Shown here: positions 16,550-23,706 of the stretch, in pieces
Position numbering within the stretch: the stretch's first letter is position 1
Layout: every line of letters begins with the position of its first letter
From: Pseudomonas sp. SST3
GTDB lineage: Bacteria > Pseudomonadota > Gammaproteobacteria > Pseudomonadales > Pseudomonadaceae
DNA: 64,000 nt
Direction of reading: 5' to 3'
NCBI RefSeq assembly: GCF_003325755.1
Contig: NZ_QORI02000018.1
Span: 1 to 64,000 of the forward strand
Position numbers and translations under genes: made by a program
The notes under the pieces: model-generated
Database searches by the model: none
Told to the model about the DNA's origin: nothing
Seen by the model: only the letters and a program-made list of their open reading frames with translations

Positions 16550-17335
16550 ATGATGGAGTTTGGTGTTCTTGGCTTTGTGATCGCCGGCCTGGTGGTCGGC
16601 TTCATCGTCGGCATGACGGGCGTTGGTGGCGGATCGTTGATGACGCCGATCCTGCTGTGGTTCGGCGTCAACCCGGCTGCGGCGGTCGGCACCGATCTGC
16701 TCTACGCGGCAATCACCAAGGCGGGCGGTGTCTGGGTCCATCAGAAGAATCGCAACATCAACTGGCGCATCACCGGCTGGCTCTCACTGGGCAGCCTGCC
16801 GGCCGCTGCCCTGATGCTCTGGGTGCTGAAGGGACTGCATGGCGATCAGGACGCGCTCAACGCGGTCATCAAGCAATCGCTGGGCATCGTCCTGGTGCTT
16901 ACCGCATTGGCGGTGCTGTTCAAGAAACGTCTGCTTGCATTCGCATCTCGCCTGTCCGGACCGACGCCGCGCTTGTCACCTCGGGGCTTGAATGCGTTGA
17001 CCGTTGTAGTCGGCCTGATTCTCGGTGCGATGGTGACGCTGACCTCCATCGGTGCCGGCGCGTTGGGCACCGTGGCCTTGTTCTTCCTATACCCTTTGCT
17101 CACTACCCACCGTCTGGTGGGAACGGAAATCGCCCACGCCGTGCCGCTGACGCTGGTTGCCGGCCTCGGCCACGCTGGCATGGGCAACATGGACTGGACC
17201 ATCCTGGCCTATCTGTTGGTGGGTTCTTTACCGGGCATCTACCTGGGCAGCAACCTGTCCGGCAGGGTACCGGATGCCGTCTTGCGGCCCTGCATGGCGG
17301 TGATGTTGGCGACCATTGGCTATAAGCTGATCTGA
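16550..17335 (+). CDS. TauE/SafE (TSUP) family permease, probable sulfite/sulfonate exporter
   Basis: Protein of 261 residues with about seven to eight hydrophobic segments. The TSUP signature is visible twice: GMTGVGGGSLMTPILLWFGV near residues 22-41 and MVTLTSIGAGALGTVALFF near residues 160-178, each within a membrane repeat. The family moves small sulfur-containing or organic anions across the inner membrane. Two adjacent ATG codons (16550 and 16553) can start it. It diverges from rnz across an AT-rich promoter region. The substrate is not shown by the sequence. Confidence 0.88.
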   Translation: MMEFGVLGFVIAGLVVGFIVGMTGVGGGSLMTPILLWFGVNPAAAVGTDLLYAAITKAGGVWVHQKNRNINWRITGWLSLGSLPAAALMLWVLKGLHGDQDALNAVIKQSLGIVLVLTALAVLFKKRLLAFASRLSGPTPRLSPRGLNALTVVVGLILGAMVTLTSIGAGALGTVALFFLYPLLTTHRLVGTEIAHAVPLTLVAGLGHAGMGNMDWTILAYLLVGSLPGIYLGSNLSGRVPDAVLRPCMAVMLATIGYKLI

Positions 17336-17412
17336 CCGCAGCCTTTTTCGGAGGCGCGACGCACCGCGCGTTCAGTTGTGGAGATAATCGCGGTTGGCGT
17401 TGCTGAACATGC

Positions 17413-18156
17413 ATGACGACAGCCACCTTCCGCTTCTATGCCAGGCTCAACACCTTCCTTCCAGCCGAGCGCCGTGGACAGGCGTTCAGCTGGTCGTGCG
17501 CGCAGGCCGCGACGACCAAGCATATGATCGAAGCCCTTGGCGTGCCGCATACCGAGGTAGCGCTGGTACTGGTCAATGGCAGCCCGGTTGGGCTTGAGTG
17601 GCTGATCAAGGACGGAGACCGGATCGCTGTGTATCCGAAGTTCGAACAGCTGGACGTCAGCACGCTGGCCGACTTGCAGCCTTTGCCGCCCGGCCCGCCG
17701 CGCTTCGTCGCTGACGCTCATCTGGGTGGTCTCGCCCGGCTGCTGCGCATGGCCGGCTTCGATACGCTCTTCGACAACCATTACGAAGATGCGGCCATGA
17801 CAGAACTGGCTAACCGAGAGTGCAGGGTACTGCTGACTCGTGACCGTGCGTTGCTTATGCACCGGGTGGTGACGCACGGCTGCTACGTCTATTCGCTGAA
17901 GCCAGCGGACCAGCTGCGTGAGTTGTATGAGCGGCTGGAACTGGCCGCCCATGCGCGCCCCTTCAGCCTGTGCATGACCTGCAACGCGCCACTGCGCCAA
18001 ATAGGCGAGCAGGTGGCACGTGCGCGCGTACCGCCCCGAGTGCTGGAACGCCATGAGCGGTTCATGGGTTGTGATCGCTGCGGCAGGATCTTCTGGGAGG
18101 GCTCGCACTGGCAGGACATGCGCGCCTTGCTTGATTCGCTGACCTTGGAGGAATGA
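17413..18156 (+). CDS. Mut7-C RNAse-domain protein with N-terminal ubiquitin-like domain
   Basis: Protein of 247 residues. Residues 1-80 form a ubiquitin/MoaD-like domain (FRFYARLNTFLP; VALVLVNGSPVGLEWLIKDGDRIAVYP). Residues about 97-245 match the Mut7-C PIN-like nuclease domain: FVADAHLGGLARLLRMAGFDT, RVLLTRDRALL with acidic residues, and a zinc ribbon from CMTCNAPL and CDRCGRIFW. This fusion is a known bacterial architecture whose RNA target is not established. It follows the TauE/SafE gene by 77 bp on the same strand. The ATG at 17413 starts the conserved domain directly. Confidence 0.88.
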   Translation: MTTATFRFYARLNTFLPAERRGQAFSWSCAQAATTKHMIEALGVPHTEVALVLVNGSPVGLEWLIKDGDRIAVYPKFEQLDVSTLADLQPLPPGPPRFVADAHLGGLARLLRMAGFDTLFDNHYEDAAMTELANRECRVLLTRDRALLMHRVVTHGCYVYSLKPADQLRELYERLELAAHARPFSLCMTCNAPLRQIGEQVARARVPPRVLERHERFMGCDRCGRIFWEGSHWQDMRALLDSLTLEE

Positions 18157-18486
18157 TTGACCGTGCGCAACCGTCTGCCTTCGGCGGCGCTACGGCATGG
18201 GTTGCTCATCTGGCTTGGATGGCGCGCTGGTAGGATTGGTAGATGTTGTCCGGCGTCAATGCCTGGCCGCCCTGCATGGCTTGCCGTTCGCGGTCTCGGC
18301 TGATTGCACAAGCATGGAAAGCGGCCGTGGGCGGAGAGACGATGGACTGCGCCTATGCGGAAGCGCGCACCAACCGTTGGTTCGGGTCACGCTTTTCGTA
18401 GATGAAACCCATCGGTTCTCCGCCGCAGATCTAAACGTGTCAGCTCGTTATTGCGCGCTCAACTCGTTGAATTAATATCGCCCGGC
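18157..18486. other. 330-bp stretch holding only a decayed small gene
   Basis: No intact gene was found between the Mut7-C gene and the convergent PhnB-like gene. The minus strand carries a 69-codon frame with an internal amber codon (listed separately). The rest shows no terminator-like hairpin or promoter. Confidence 0.45.
18206..18412 (-). pseudogene. Small gene with an internal amber codon
   Basis: An ATG at 18410-18412, preceded at 6 bp by GGAG, opens MGFIYEKRDPNQRLVRASA. Codon 20 is TAG, after which the same frame continues for 48 residues and ends with a plausible tail (RERQAMQGGQALTPDN, then IYQSYQRAIQAR) at the TGA at 18206-18208. The good ribosome site and the matching frame suggest a 68-residue protein with one nonsense mutation. 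The family was not recognised. Alternatively, the 19-residue peptide and the tail are unrelated. Confidence 0.35.
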
Positions 18487-18912
18487 TCACTGCTGCTCGC
18501 AGTTGATCATCCAGGACACGCCGAAGCGGTCTACGAACATGCCGAAACGCTCAGCCCAGAAGGTTTTCTCCAGGGGCATCACGACCTGCCCGCCATCTGC
18601 CAATCCCGCGAACACGCGCTCACATTCCGCAACGCTTTTCGGATGCAGCGAGATTGAGCAGCCCTTGATGCCTTCGTATGGACCGCCGCCACAGGCAGGG
18701 TCGCCGGGCATGGTGTCGGATGCCATCAGCTGGTAGTCGCCGAGACTCAGGCAGACGTGCATGATTCGCTCACGGTGCTCGGCAGGAAATCGCTCGCCTT
18801 CGGGCGCCTGAGCGAAGGTAATCATTTCCAGCGTGCCGCCCAGCACTTTCTGATAGAGCGTGAAGGCATCGCGTGCTTGGCCATCAAATGTCAGGTAGGG
18901 GGTGATTTTCAT
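18487..18912 (-). CDS. PhnB-like VOC-family protein
   Basis: Protein of 141 residues starting MKITPYLTFDGQARDAFTLY, with ERIMHVCLSLGDYQLMASDT, the loop PYEGIKGCSISLHPKS and the end FGMFVDRFGVSWMIN. This is the E. coli PhnB/YjdN-like branch of the VOC fold, usually small homodimeric proteins of unknown substrate. The ATG at 18912 gives the family start; an earlier in-frame start does not match homologues. It follows the YCII gene by 19 bp, and the two probably form an operon. Confidence 0.88.
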   Translation of the reverse strand: MKITPYLTFDGQARDAFTLYQKVLGGTLEMITFAQAPEGERFPAEHRERIMHVCLSLGDYQLMASDTMPGDPACGGGPYEGIKGCSISLHPKSVAECERVFAGLADGGQVVMPLEKTFWAERFGMFVDRFGVSWMINCEQQ

Positions 18913-18931
18913 GGGGCGTCTCCTGTTTCGG

Positions 18932-19351
18932 TTACTGGGTGATCCGTGCGCGCAAGCGTTCTTCCTGCTCACGCAGCTCCGGGGTGAATTCGGCGCCGAA
19001 ATCCTCGGCTTCGAATATCTGGCGAATCTCGATTTCCGAATCGCCTACGGCCGATGATGGGCAGCGCTTCACCCAGTCGACGGCGTCCTGTAGTGAGGCT
19101 GTCTGGAATATCCAATAGCCGGCGATCAGCTCGCGGGTTTCGACGAAAGGGCCGTCTACCACCGACGGTTGCCCCTCGTTGAAGCGCACCCGTGCGCCGC
19201 GGCTGCTGGGATGCAGGCCTTCACCGCCGAGCATTACCCCGGCATTTACTAATTCTTCGTTGTATTGGCCCATGGCCGCGAGAATATCCTCACTGGGCAT
19301 CACGCCCGCTTCGGTATCGCGGTTGGCCTTGATCATCACCATGAATCGCAT
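18932..19351 (-). CDS. YCII/DGPF-domain protein
   Basis: Protein of 139 residues beginning MRFMVMIKANRDTEAGVMPS and containing SVVDGPFVETRELIAGYWIF, the DGPF motif of the YCII-related family. These proteins have a ferredoxin-like fold with a conserved His/Asp pair in some members; their reaction is unknown. Genes of this type often stand beside VOC proteins and ECF sigma factors of the DUF6596 class. Here a PhnB-like gene follows directly, but no such sigma factor is adjacent. It is the first gene of the pair. Confidence 0.88.
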   Translation of the reverse strand: MRFMVMIKANRDTEAGVMPSEDILAAMGQYNEELVNAGVMLGGEGLHPSSRGARVRFNEGQPSVVDGPFVETRELIAGYWIFQTASLQDAVDWVKRCPSSAVGDSEIEIRQIFEAEDFGAEFTPELREQEERLRARITQ

Positions 19352-19935
19352 CGTCTGGCTCCCTCATCGAATGGAAGAACAGCCTAGTCGGCGTTGCACG
19401 AATCCGCTGGCTCTGATCACTGGTCGTTTCAGGACCTCGGGAATCGACAACCGCTTGCGATCTTTTTTGCAGGCAGCGTCTCTGTCCACTCAGCGCTGAA
19501 CCATGCCCGCGTGGTACGTGGCGAAACATTCACGCGTCGATGGCTCCTGCCAGCCCAGCGCGCGGCAGGCCGGTAGCGCTTCATCGATGAACTGGTCGAA
19601 CGCCGTTGGGGTTTCCGAGAAATCGGTGATTAGCCAGCCGCCAGGCACCGCTACGCATGAGTGAGACAGGATGCCGGGTGGCGGGCCGCTCGACGCGAGC
19701 TTTGCGCTGCGCTCGTCTAGCGTTGCTGGTCGATGTCCGGAATTCCAAGATGGTCAGATACGGCATCGCGTGGCCTCGCTCGGACGAAAACGGGGAGTGG
19801 CTTCGGCCCGACAGGCCGTGCTCAAGGCTGACCAGGATATTTTGCAATTTCACTGCATCCAATCGCCTGTCTGGCGGGTAGTACAGGTAGCGGCACCATT
19901 GCCGCCCAATCCGATCACTACCCGGAGACACGAAA
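19352..19935. other. 584-bp stretch with one frameshifted small gene
   Basis: Between the minus-strand YCII gene and the plus-strand DUF3455 gene no intact gene was recognised. The minus strand of 19490-19766 holds a broken small gene (listed separately). The 170 bp before the DUF3455 start are non-coding, with a GGAGAC ribosome site at about 19925 and no clear promoter; GCATCC at about 19854 and GGTAG some 20 bp later were noted but match no consensus I can vouch for. Confidence 0.45.
19490..19766 (-). pseudogene. Frameshifted small hypothetical gene (about 91 codons)
   Basis: An ATG at 19764-19766 opens MPYLTILEF. Further along, a different minus-strand frame carries a protein-like tail: SGPPPGILSHSCVAVPGGWL, ITDFSETPTAFDQFIDEA, then RALGWQEPSTRECFATYHAG and a stop at 19490-19492. 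The span of 277 bp is not a multiple of three, so one base has been gained or two lost, probably between 19700 and 19745. The tail looks like a small dimeric alpha/beta-barrel type protein, but the family was not identified. Confidence 0.45.
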
Positions 19936-20466
19936 ATGGACGCGAAAAAGATCCTCTGCCTGACTGGCCTGTCACTAGCCCTCGGTTGCTCCGCCTCTGC
20001 AGTCGCTCAGATGGATGTGCCTGAAGCCGTGCGCGTGCCGGACGGTCACAAAGTGGCAATGGAAACCGTTGGCGTCGGCCAGATCACCTACGAATGCCAG
20101 GCCAACAAAGACATGCCCGGGCAGATGGCCTGGGTCTTCATGGGCCCGAAAGCGGCGCTCAACGACCGCAGCGGTAAGCAAGTCGGGACCTATTACGGCC
20201 CGCCGGCGACCTGGGAAAGCATGGACGGCTCCAAGCTGACCGGCACCCAATTGGCGATCGCACCGGCCGGCGATGGCAACATTCCACATCAGCTGGTCAA
20301 GGCCAACCCGGCCGAAGGCAAGGGCGCGATGACCGAGGTCAGTTATATCCAGCGGGTTGCGACCAAGGGCGGCGTAGCACCGGACAAGGCGTGTGCGGCC
20401 ACCAACGAAGGCGAGCGCCAGACCGTCGAGTATCAAGCTGACTATCTGTTCTGGGCCAGCAAGTGA
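19936..20466 (+). CDS. DUF3455 secreted protein
   Basis: Protein of 176 residues with a signal peptide (ILCLTGLSLALGCSASAVAQ; the AVAQ region suggests cleavage near residue 25, though GC at 17-18 is lipobox-like). The mature part shows the DUF3455 pattern: PEAVRVPDGHKVAMETVGVG, ITYECQA, YYGPPATWESMDGSKLTG, and two cysteines that could form a disulfide. Function unknown; probably periplasmic. It sits directly upstream of an ECF sigma and anti-sigma pair on the same strand, so it may be a target of that sigma factor. Confidence 0.85.
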   Translation: MDAKKILCLTGLSLALGCSASAVAQMDVPEAVRVPDGHKVAMETVGVGQITYECQANKDMPGQMAWVFMGPKAALNDRSGKQVGTYYGPPATWESMDGSKLTGTQLAIAPAGDGNIPHQLVKANPAEGKGAMTEVSYIQRVATKGGVAPDKACAATNEGERQTVEYQADYLFWASK

Positions 20467-20530
20467 GCTGAATGCAGCGAGCGAAAAGCTGCTCGATAAG
20501 AGCGCCGATCGCCTCTATGCTCATCTGACG

Positions 20531-20556
20531 CCCCGGCTGTCCTCGCGCCGGGGTTT
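20531..20556 (+). terminator. Hairpin after the DUF3455 gene
   Basis: CCCCGGC (20531-20537) pairs with GCCGGGG (20547-20553) around a 9-nt loop and is followed by TTTCTCT. It is a plausible though short-tailed terminator 65 bp after the DUF3455 stop codon and 40 bp before the sigma gene. Confidence 0.5.
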
Positions 20557-20595
20557 CTCTAACCAGACAGTGGCGGATCACGTGTCGCAACCCCC

Positions 20596-21141
20596 TTGTT
20601 CGATTACGAAGCGGTTCTGCGCGCCTGCGCGCGAGGCGAACGCTCAGCATTGCAGCAGCTTTATGAACAAGAAAGCCCGCGTCTGCTCGGCGTGGTTCAG
20701 CGTATTGTGCGCGACCTCGCGTTAGCCGAGGACATCGTGCATGACGCGTTCATCCGCATTTGGAACAAGGCTGGTACCTACGATCAGACGCGCGGCTCTG
20801 CCCGCGGCTGGATCTTCAGCTTGACTCGCCATCTGGCCCTCAACGCCGTACGCAACGATGCCCGCCACGTCCAGATGGCACCGGACGAGGAGGGCGACAT
20901 GGAACACGCCGTCATCGATGGCTGGCAGGAGCAAACCGACGCATTCGATTGGCGAATCAACCCCGGCAAAATCGAAGCCTGCCTCGAACAACTTGAACCG
21001 GTGCGCCGCAACTGCCTGCTTCATGCCTACGTCGACGGTTATTCCCATCAGGAAATAGCCCAGCGCCTGGGTGCGCCGCTGGGCACGGTAAAGGCCTGGA
21101 TCCGTCGCAGCCTGACTGCCCTTCGTGGGTGCATCGGATGA
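20596..21141 (+). CDS. ECF sigma factor (SigK/RpoE-like)
   Basis: Protein of 181 residues. Region 2 is seen in RIVRDLALAEDIVHDAFIRI and WIFSLTRHLALNAVRND, and region 4 in YVDGYSHQEIAQRLGAPLGT followed by VKAWIRRSLTALR. The gene overlaps the RskA-type anti-sigma gene by ATGA, the usual arrangement of a sigma factor and its inhibitor. The frame is closed by TAA at 20560-20562, and the only usual start codon before region 2 is TTG at 20596, without a Shine-Dalgarno sequence, so initiation is unusual. Its regulon and signal are unknown; the upstream DUF3455 gene is a candidate target. Confidence 0.88.
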   Translation: MFDYEAVLRACARGERSALQQLYEQESPRLLGVVQRIVRDLALAEDIVHDAFIRIWNKAGTYDQTRGSARGWIFSLTRHLALNAVRNDARHVQMAPDEEGDMEHAVIDGWQEQTDAFDWRINPGKIEACLEQLEPVRRNCLLHAYVDGYSHQEIAQRLGAPLGTVKAWIRRSLTALRGCIG

Positions 21142-21866
21142 ACATCGACCCCAGCGAATCGGGCGAGAACCTGAACGAAGTGGCCGGCGAATACGTGCTC
21201 GGCACGCTCTCGGCCTCGGAGCGGGAAGCCATCGAGCGGCGTCTGGCGGTCGAGCCCGAGCTGCAGACGGCGGTGGATTACTGGGAGGCGCGACTGTTGC
21301 ACCTGACCGATCTGGTCGAGCCGCAAACGCCTTCGCCACGCTTGTGGAATCGCATCCAGCGCAGCCTGGACGAGTCGAGCCGGCAGATCGCTCCGGTGGC
21401 GTCCGGGCGTCAGGACATTTGGTGGAGCAGCCTATCGATCTGGCGCGGCTTCGCTGCCGCCGGCATGGCCGCGACCCTGGTGTTGGGTGTGTTGCTGCTG
21501 ACGCGTCTGCCGCCGGCACCATCGCCGACCTGGTTGGTGGTGCTCGCCACGCCGCAGGACTTGGCCCCCGGGTGGGTGGTGCAGGCCAGCAATCAGTCGC
21601 GGGAAATCGAGCTGATTCCCTTGGGCGTCACCGAGCTGCCGTCGGACAAGGCGTTGCAACTCTGGACGAAGGCCGAAGGCTGGCAGGCGCCGGTCTCCCT
21701 CGGCTTGGTCAAACCGGGCGAACCGGTGAAAATCCGCCTCGACGACCTGCCGCCGTTGCAGCCCAATCAGCTGTTTGAGTTGACGCTGGAGCAGCCGACC
21801 GGCTCGCCAACCGGCAAGCCGACCGGGCCGATCCAGTTCATCGGGCGAGCGGCCAAGGTGATCTGA
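21138..21866 (+). CDS. RskA-type anti-sigma factor
   Basis: Protein of 242 residues. The cytoplasmic N-terminus starts MNIDPSESGENLNEVAGEYV and has LGTLSASEREAIERRL, as in RskA-type anti-sigma factors. One membrane helix follows at about residues 108-127 (FAAAGMAATLVLGVLLLTRL), then a periplasmic RskA domain with LVVLATPQDLAPGWVVQAS and ALQLWTKAEG. No zinc-binding HxxxCxxC motif is present. It should hold the overlapping ECF sigma factor at the membrane until a periplasmic signal arrives. ATG 21138 overlaps the sigma stop codon. Confidence 0.87.
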   Translation: MNIDPSESGENLNEVAGEYVLGTLSASEREAIERRLAVEPELQTAVDYWEARLLHLTDLVEPQTPSPRLWNRIQRSLDESSRQIAPVASGRQDIWWSSLSIWRGFAAAGMAATLVLGVLLLTRLPPAPSPTWLVVLATPQDLAPGWVVQASNQSREIELIPLGVTELPSDKALQLWTKAEGWQAPVSLGLVKPGEPVKIRLDDLPPLQPNQLFELTLEQPTGSPTGKPTGPIQFIGRAAKVI

Positions 21867-21872
21867 AATTTC

Positions 21873-22577
21873 TCAACCGCGCGGTGGGATGTTCAGCCCC
21901 TTGGCGACAGCAGGCCGCGAGACGAAGGCATCCAGCACTCGCTGGACGTTGACGAACCGTTCGAATTCCACCAGCTCGCGCGCGTCGTAGAAACCCACCA
22001 GATTGCGCACCCAGGGGAAGGTGGCTATATCGGCAATGCTGTAGCGCCCGCCCATGATCCATTCGCGGCCCTCCAGACGTTTGTCCAGTACGCCGAGCAG
22101 TCGTTGGCTTTCGGCGACGTAGCGCTCAAGAGGACGCTTGTCCTCGTAGTCCTTGCCGGCGAATTTATGGAAGAAGCCCAGCTGGCCGAACATCGGGCCG
22201 ATGCCACCCATCTGGAACATCAGCCACTGGATCGCCTCGTAGCGAGCCGCCGCATCCTCGGGCATGAACTGACCGGTCTTGTCTGCCAGATACAGGAGGA
22301 TCGCGCCGGACTCGAACAACGCCAGCGGCTCGCCGTCTGGCCCGTTGGGGTCGAGGATCGCTGGGATCTTGTTGTTCGGGTTCAGCGAGAGAAATTCTTC
22401 CGAGAGCTGGTCGTTGCTTTCGAAACTGACCAGGTGCGCCTCGTAGGGCAGACCGGTCTCCTCCAGCATGATCGACACCTTCACCCCGTTGGGGGTGGGC
22501 AGCGAGTATAGCTGCAAGCGATCCGGGTAGCTGGCGGGCCATTTCTGGGTGATGGGGAAGGTGGCCAGATCGTGCAT
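21873..22577 (-). CDS. Ure2p/YfcG-like glutathione S-transferase
   Basis: Protein of 234 residues. The thioredoxin-like N-domain contains LYSLPTPNGVKVSIMLEETG and the glutathione-binding NPNNKIPAILDPNG with FESGAILLYLADKTG; the helical C-domain holds SIADIATFPWVRN. The TPNG motif and Thr/Asn in place of Tyr/Ser mark the nu-class (YfcG/YghU) type, which shows disulfide-bond reductase activity. The start at 22577 is preceded by GGAG on the minus strand. It is convergent with the anti-sigma gene, with only 6 bp between the stop codons. Confidence 0.9.
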   Translation of the reverse strand: MHDLATFPITQKWPASYPDRLQLYSLPTPNGVKVSIMLEETGLPYEAHLVSFESNDQLSEEFLSLNPNNKIPAILDPNGPDGEPLALFESGAILLYLADKTGQFMPEDAAARYEAIQWLMFQMGGIGPMFGQLGFFHKFAGKDYEDKRPLERYVAESQRLLGVLDKRLEGREWIMGGRYSIADIATFPWVRNLVGFYDARELVEFERFVNVQRVLDAFVSRPAVAKGLNIPPRG

Positions 22578-22769
22578 CGGGTGCTCTCCTAGAAACGATG
22601 GGAAGATGAGAATAGCGGTAAGGACGATGCTCTTGATTGCCGGGACGCTATCATCTTTCGACAGCAGCATCCCAGCAGACGGCGCTGCGGCCAGCACCTG
22701 CGCTTTTCCTTGGCTACTGGCGAGGTTGGCTGAGGGGCTTCGTCTCTACTTGAAAGCGGGTCGAGGGGC

Positions 22770-23111
22770 ATGAAAACGATACTAGCGACCCTGTTTATTC
22801 CTTGTTGCGTATTGGCCGCCGATCTGGAGACCAAGACGTACCGCATAAACATCGAGCCTCGATGTGGCGAGGGTCATGTTTCATGCAGTGACGTTCGATA
22901 TGTAGCTCGCAGCAAGGAGGGCGGCGAATCTATCGTGCTCACAGGCGGGACCTGGCATACGGCCTGTGCCGATGGCTCCCCCTGTCGCTTTCTGGGCTAC
23001 AGATTCCAAGACGGCAATGTCAGCTATCGTGTTCATCAAAGCGGATTGCTGGAGGTAGTGCGCGGACGCGACGAGGTTCTGCTGAGCGAGCAGGGCGAGT
23101 GGCAGGAGTAG
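22770..23111 (+). CDS. Secreted hypothetical protein
   Basis: Protein of 113 residues with a short signal peptide (ILATLFIPCCVLA, likely cleavage before ADLETK at about residue 17). The mature part has four cysteines (RCGEGHVSCSDV and ACADGSPCRF), which suggests two disulfide bonds in the periplasm. No family was recognised. It diverges from the GST gene and ends about 90 bp before the HIT gene. The GAGGGGC before ATG could act as a ribosome site. Confidence 0.6.
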   Translation: MKTILATLFIPCCVLAADLETKTYRINIEPRCGEGHVSCSDVRYVARSKEGGESIVLTGGTWHTACADGSPCRFLGYRFQDGNVSYRVHQSGLLEVVRGRDEVLLSEQGEWQE

Positions 23112-23200
23112 TGCGAAAGGGTGAGCCGCCGTTGCGCTGTTCAGCACCTCCCGCTCCCGCTATGGTCTGTGCAACAAACCTTCGCCAAGGAGCGTTGCAC

Positions 23201-23647
23201 GTGTCTCTCACCACACCCTACGACCCGCAAAACATCTTCGCCCAGATCATCCGAGGCGATGCGCCTTGCTACAAGCTCTACGAGGATGACGATGTGCTCG
23301 CCTTTCTCGACCTGTTCCCACAGTCCTACGGACACGCGCTGGTGATTCCCAAACGGTCCGCGGCGTGCAACATCCTGGACGTGGACACCGACGCGTTGTG
23401 CAAAATGATGGCTGTGGTGCAGAGGCTGACCCGGACAATCGTTGACGAACTGCAGCCCGACGGCGTGCAGGTCGCGCAGTTCAACGGCGCGCCGGCGGGT
23501 CAGACGGTCTTTCACATCCACATGCATATCGTGCCGCGTTACGCCGGCGAAGGCCTGGGAATCCACGCAGCGGGAAAGGCCGAGCCGGCGGAGCTGGAAA
23601 AGCTGCAGGCGCGACTGGTGCAGCGAATCACTCAAAAACCTATCTGA
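23201..23647 (+). CDS. HIT-family hydrolase
   Basis: Protein of 148 residues of the histidine triad superfamily: IFAQIIRGDAPCYKLYEDDD at the start, FLDLFPQSYGHALVIPKRS in the middle and the catalytic FHIHMHIVPRY near residue 110. Such proteins hydrolyse nucleotide phosphoramidates or dinucleotides in the cytosol. Translation probably starts at the GTG at 23201, because AAGGAG lies 8 bp upstream and family members begin close to this point. Confidence 0.92.
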   Translation: MSLTTPYDPQNIFAQIIRGDAPCYKLYEDDDVLAFLDLFPQSYGHALVIPKRSAACNILDVDTDALCKMMAVVQRLTRTIVDELQPDGVQVAQFNGAPAGQTVFHIHMHIVPRYAGEGLGIHAAGKAEPAELEKLQARLVQRITQKPI

Positions 23648-23675
23648 ATAGGGTTCGATATCACGGCAACTCGCT

Positions 23676-23706
23676 AGCTGGCGACGGGGTCAGCCCGTCG
23701 CCAGCT
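23676..23706. terminator. Strong hairpin between convergent genes
   Basis: AGCTGGCGACGGG (23676-23688) and CCCGTCGCCAGCT (23694-23706) pair perfectly over 13 bp around a 5-nt loop. It lies after the HIT gene and overlaps the last codons of the convergent DUF445 gene. The T run is absent, so it may act as a bidirectional or transcript-protecting hairpin. Confidence 0.55.
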
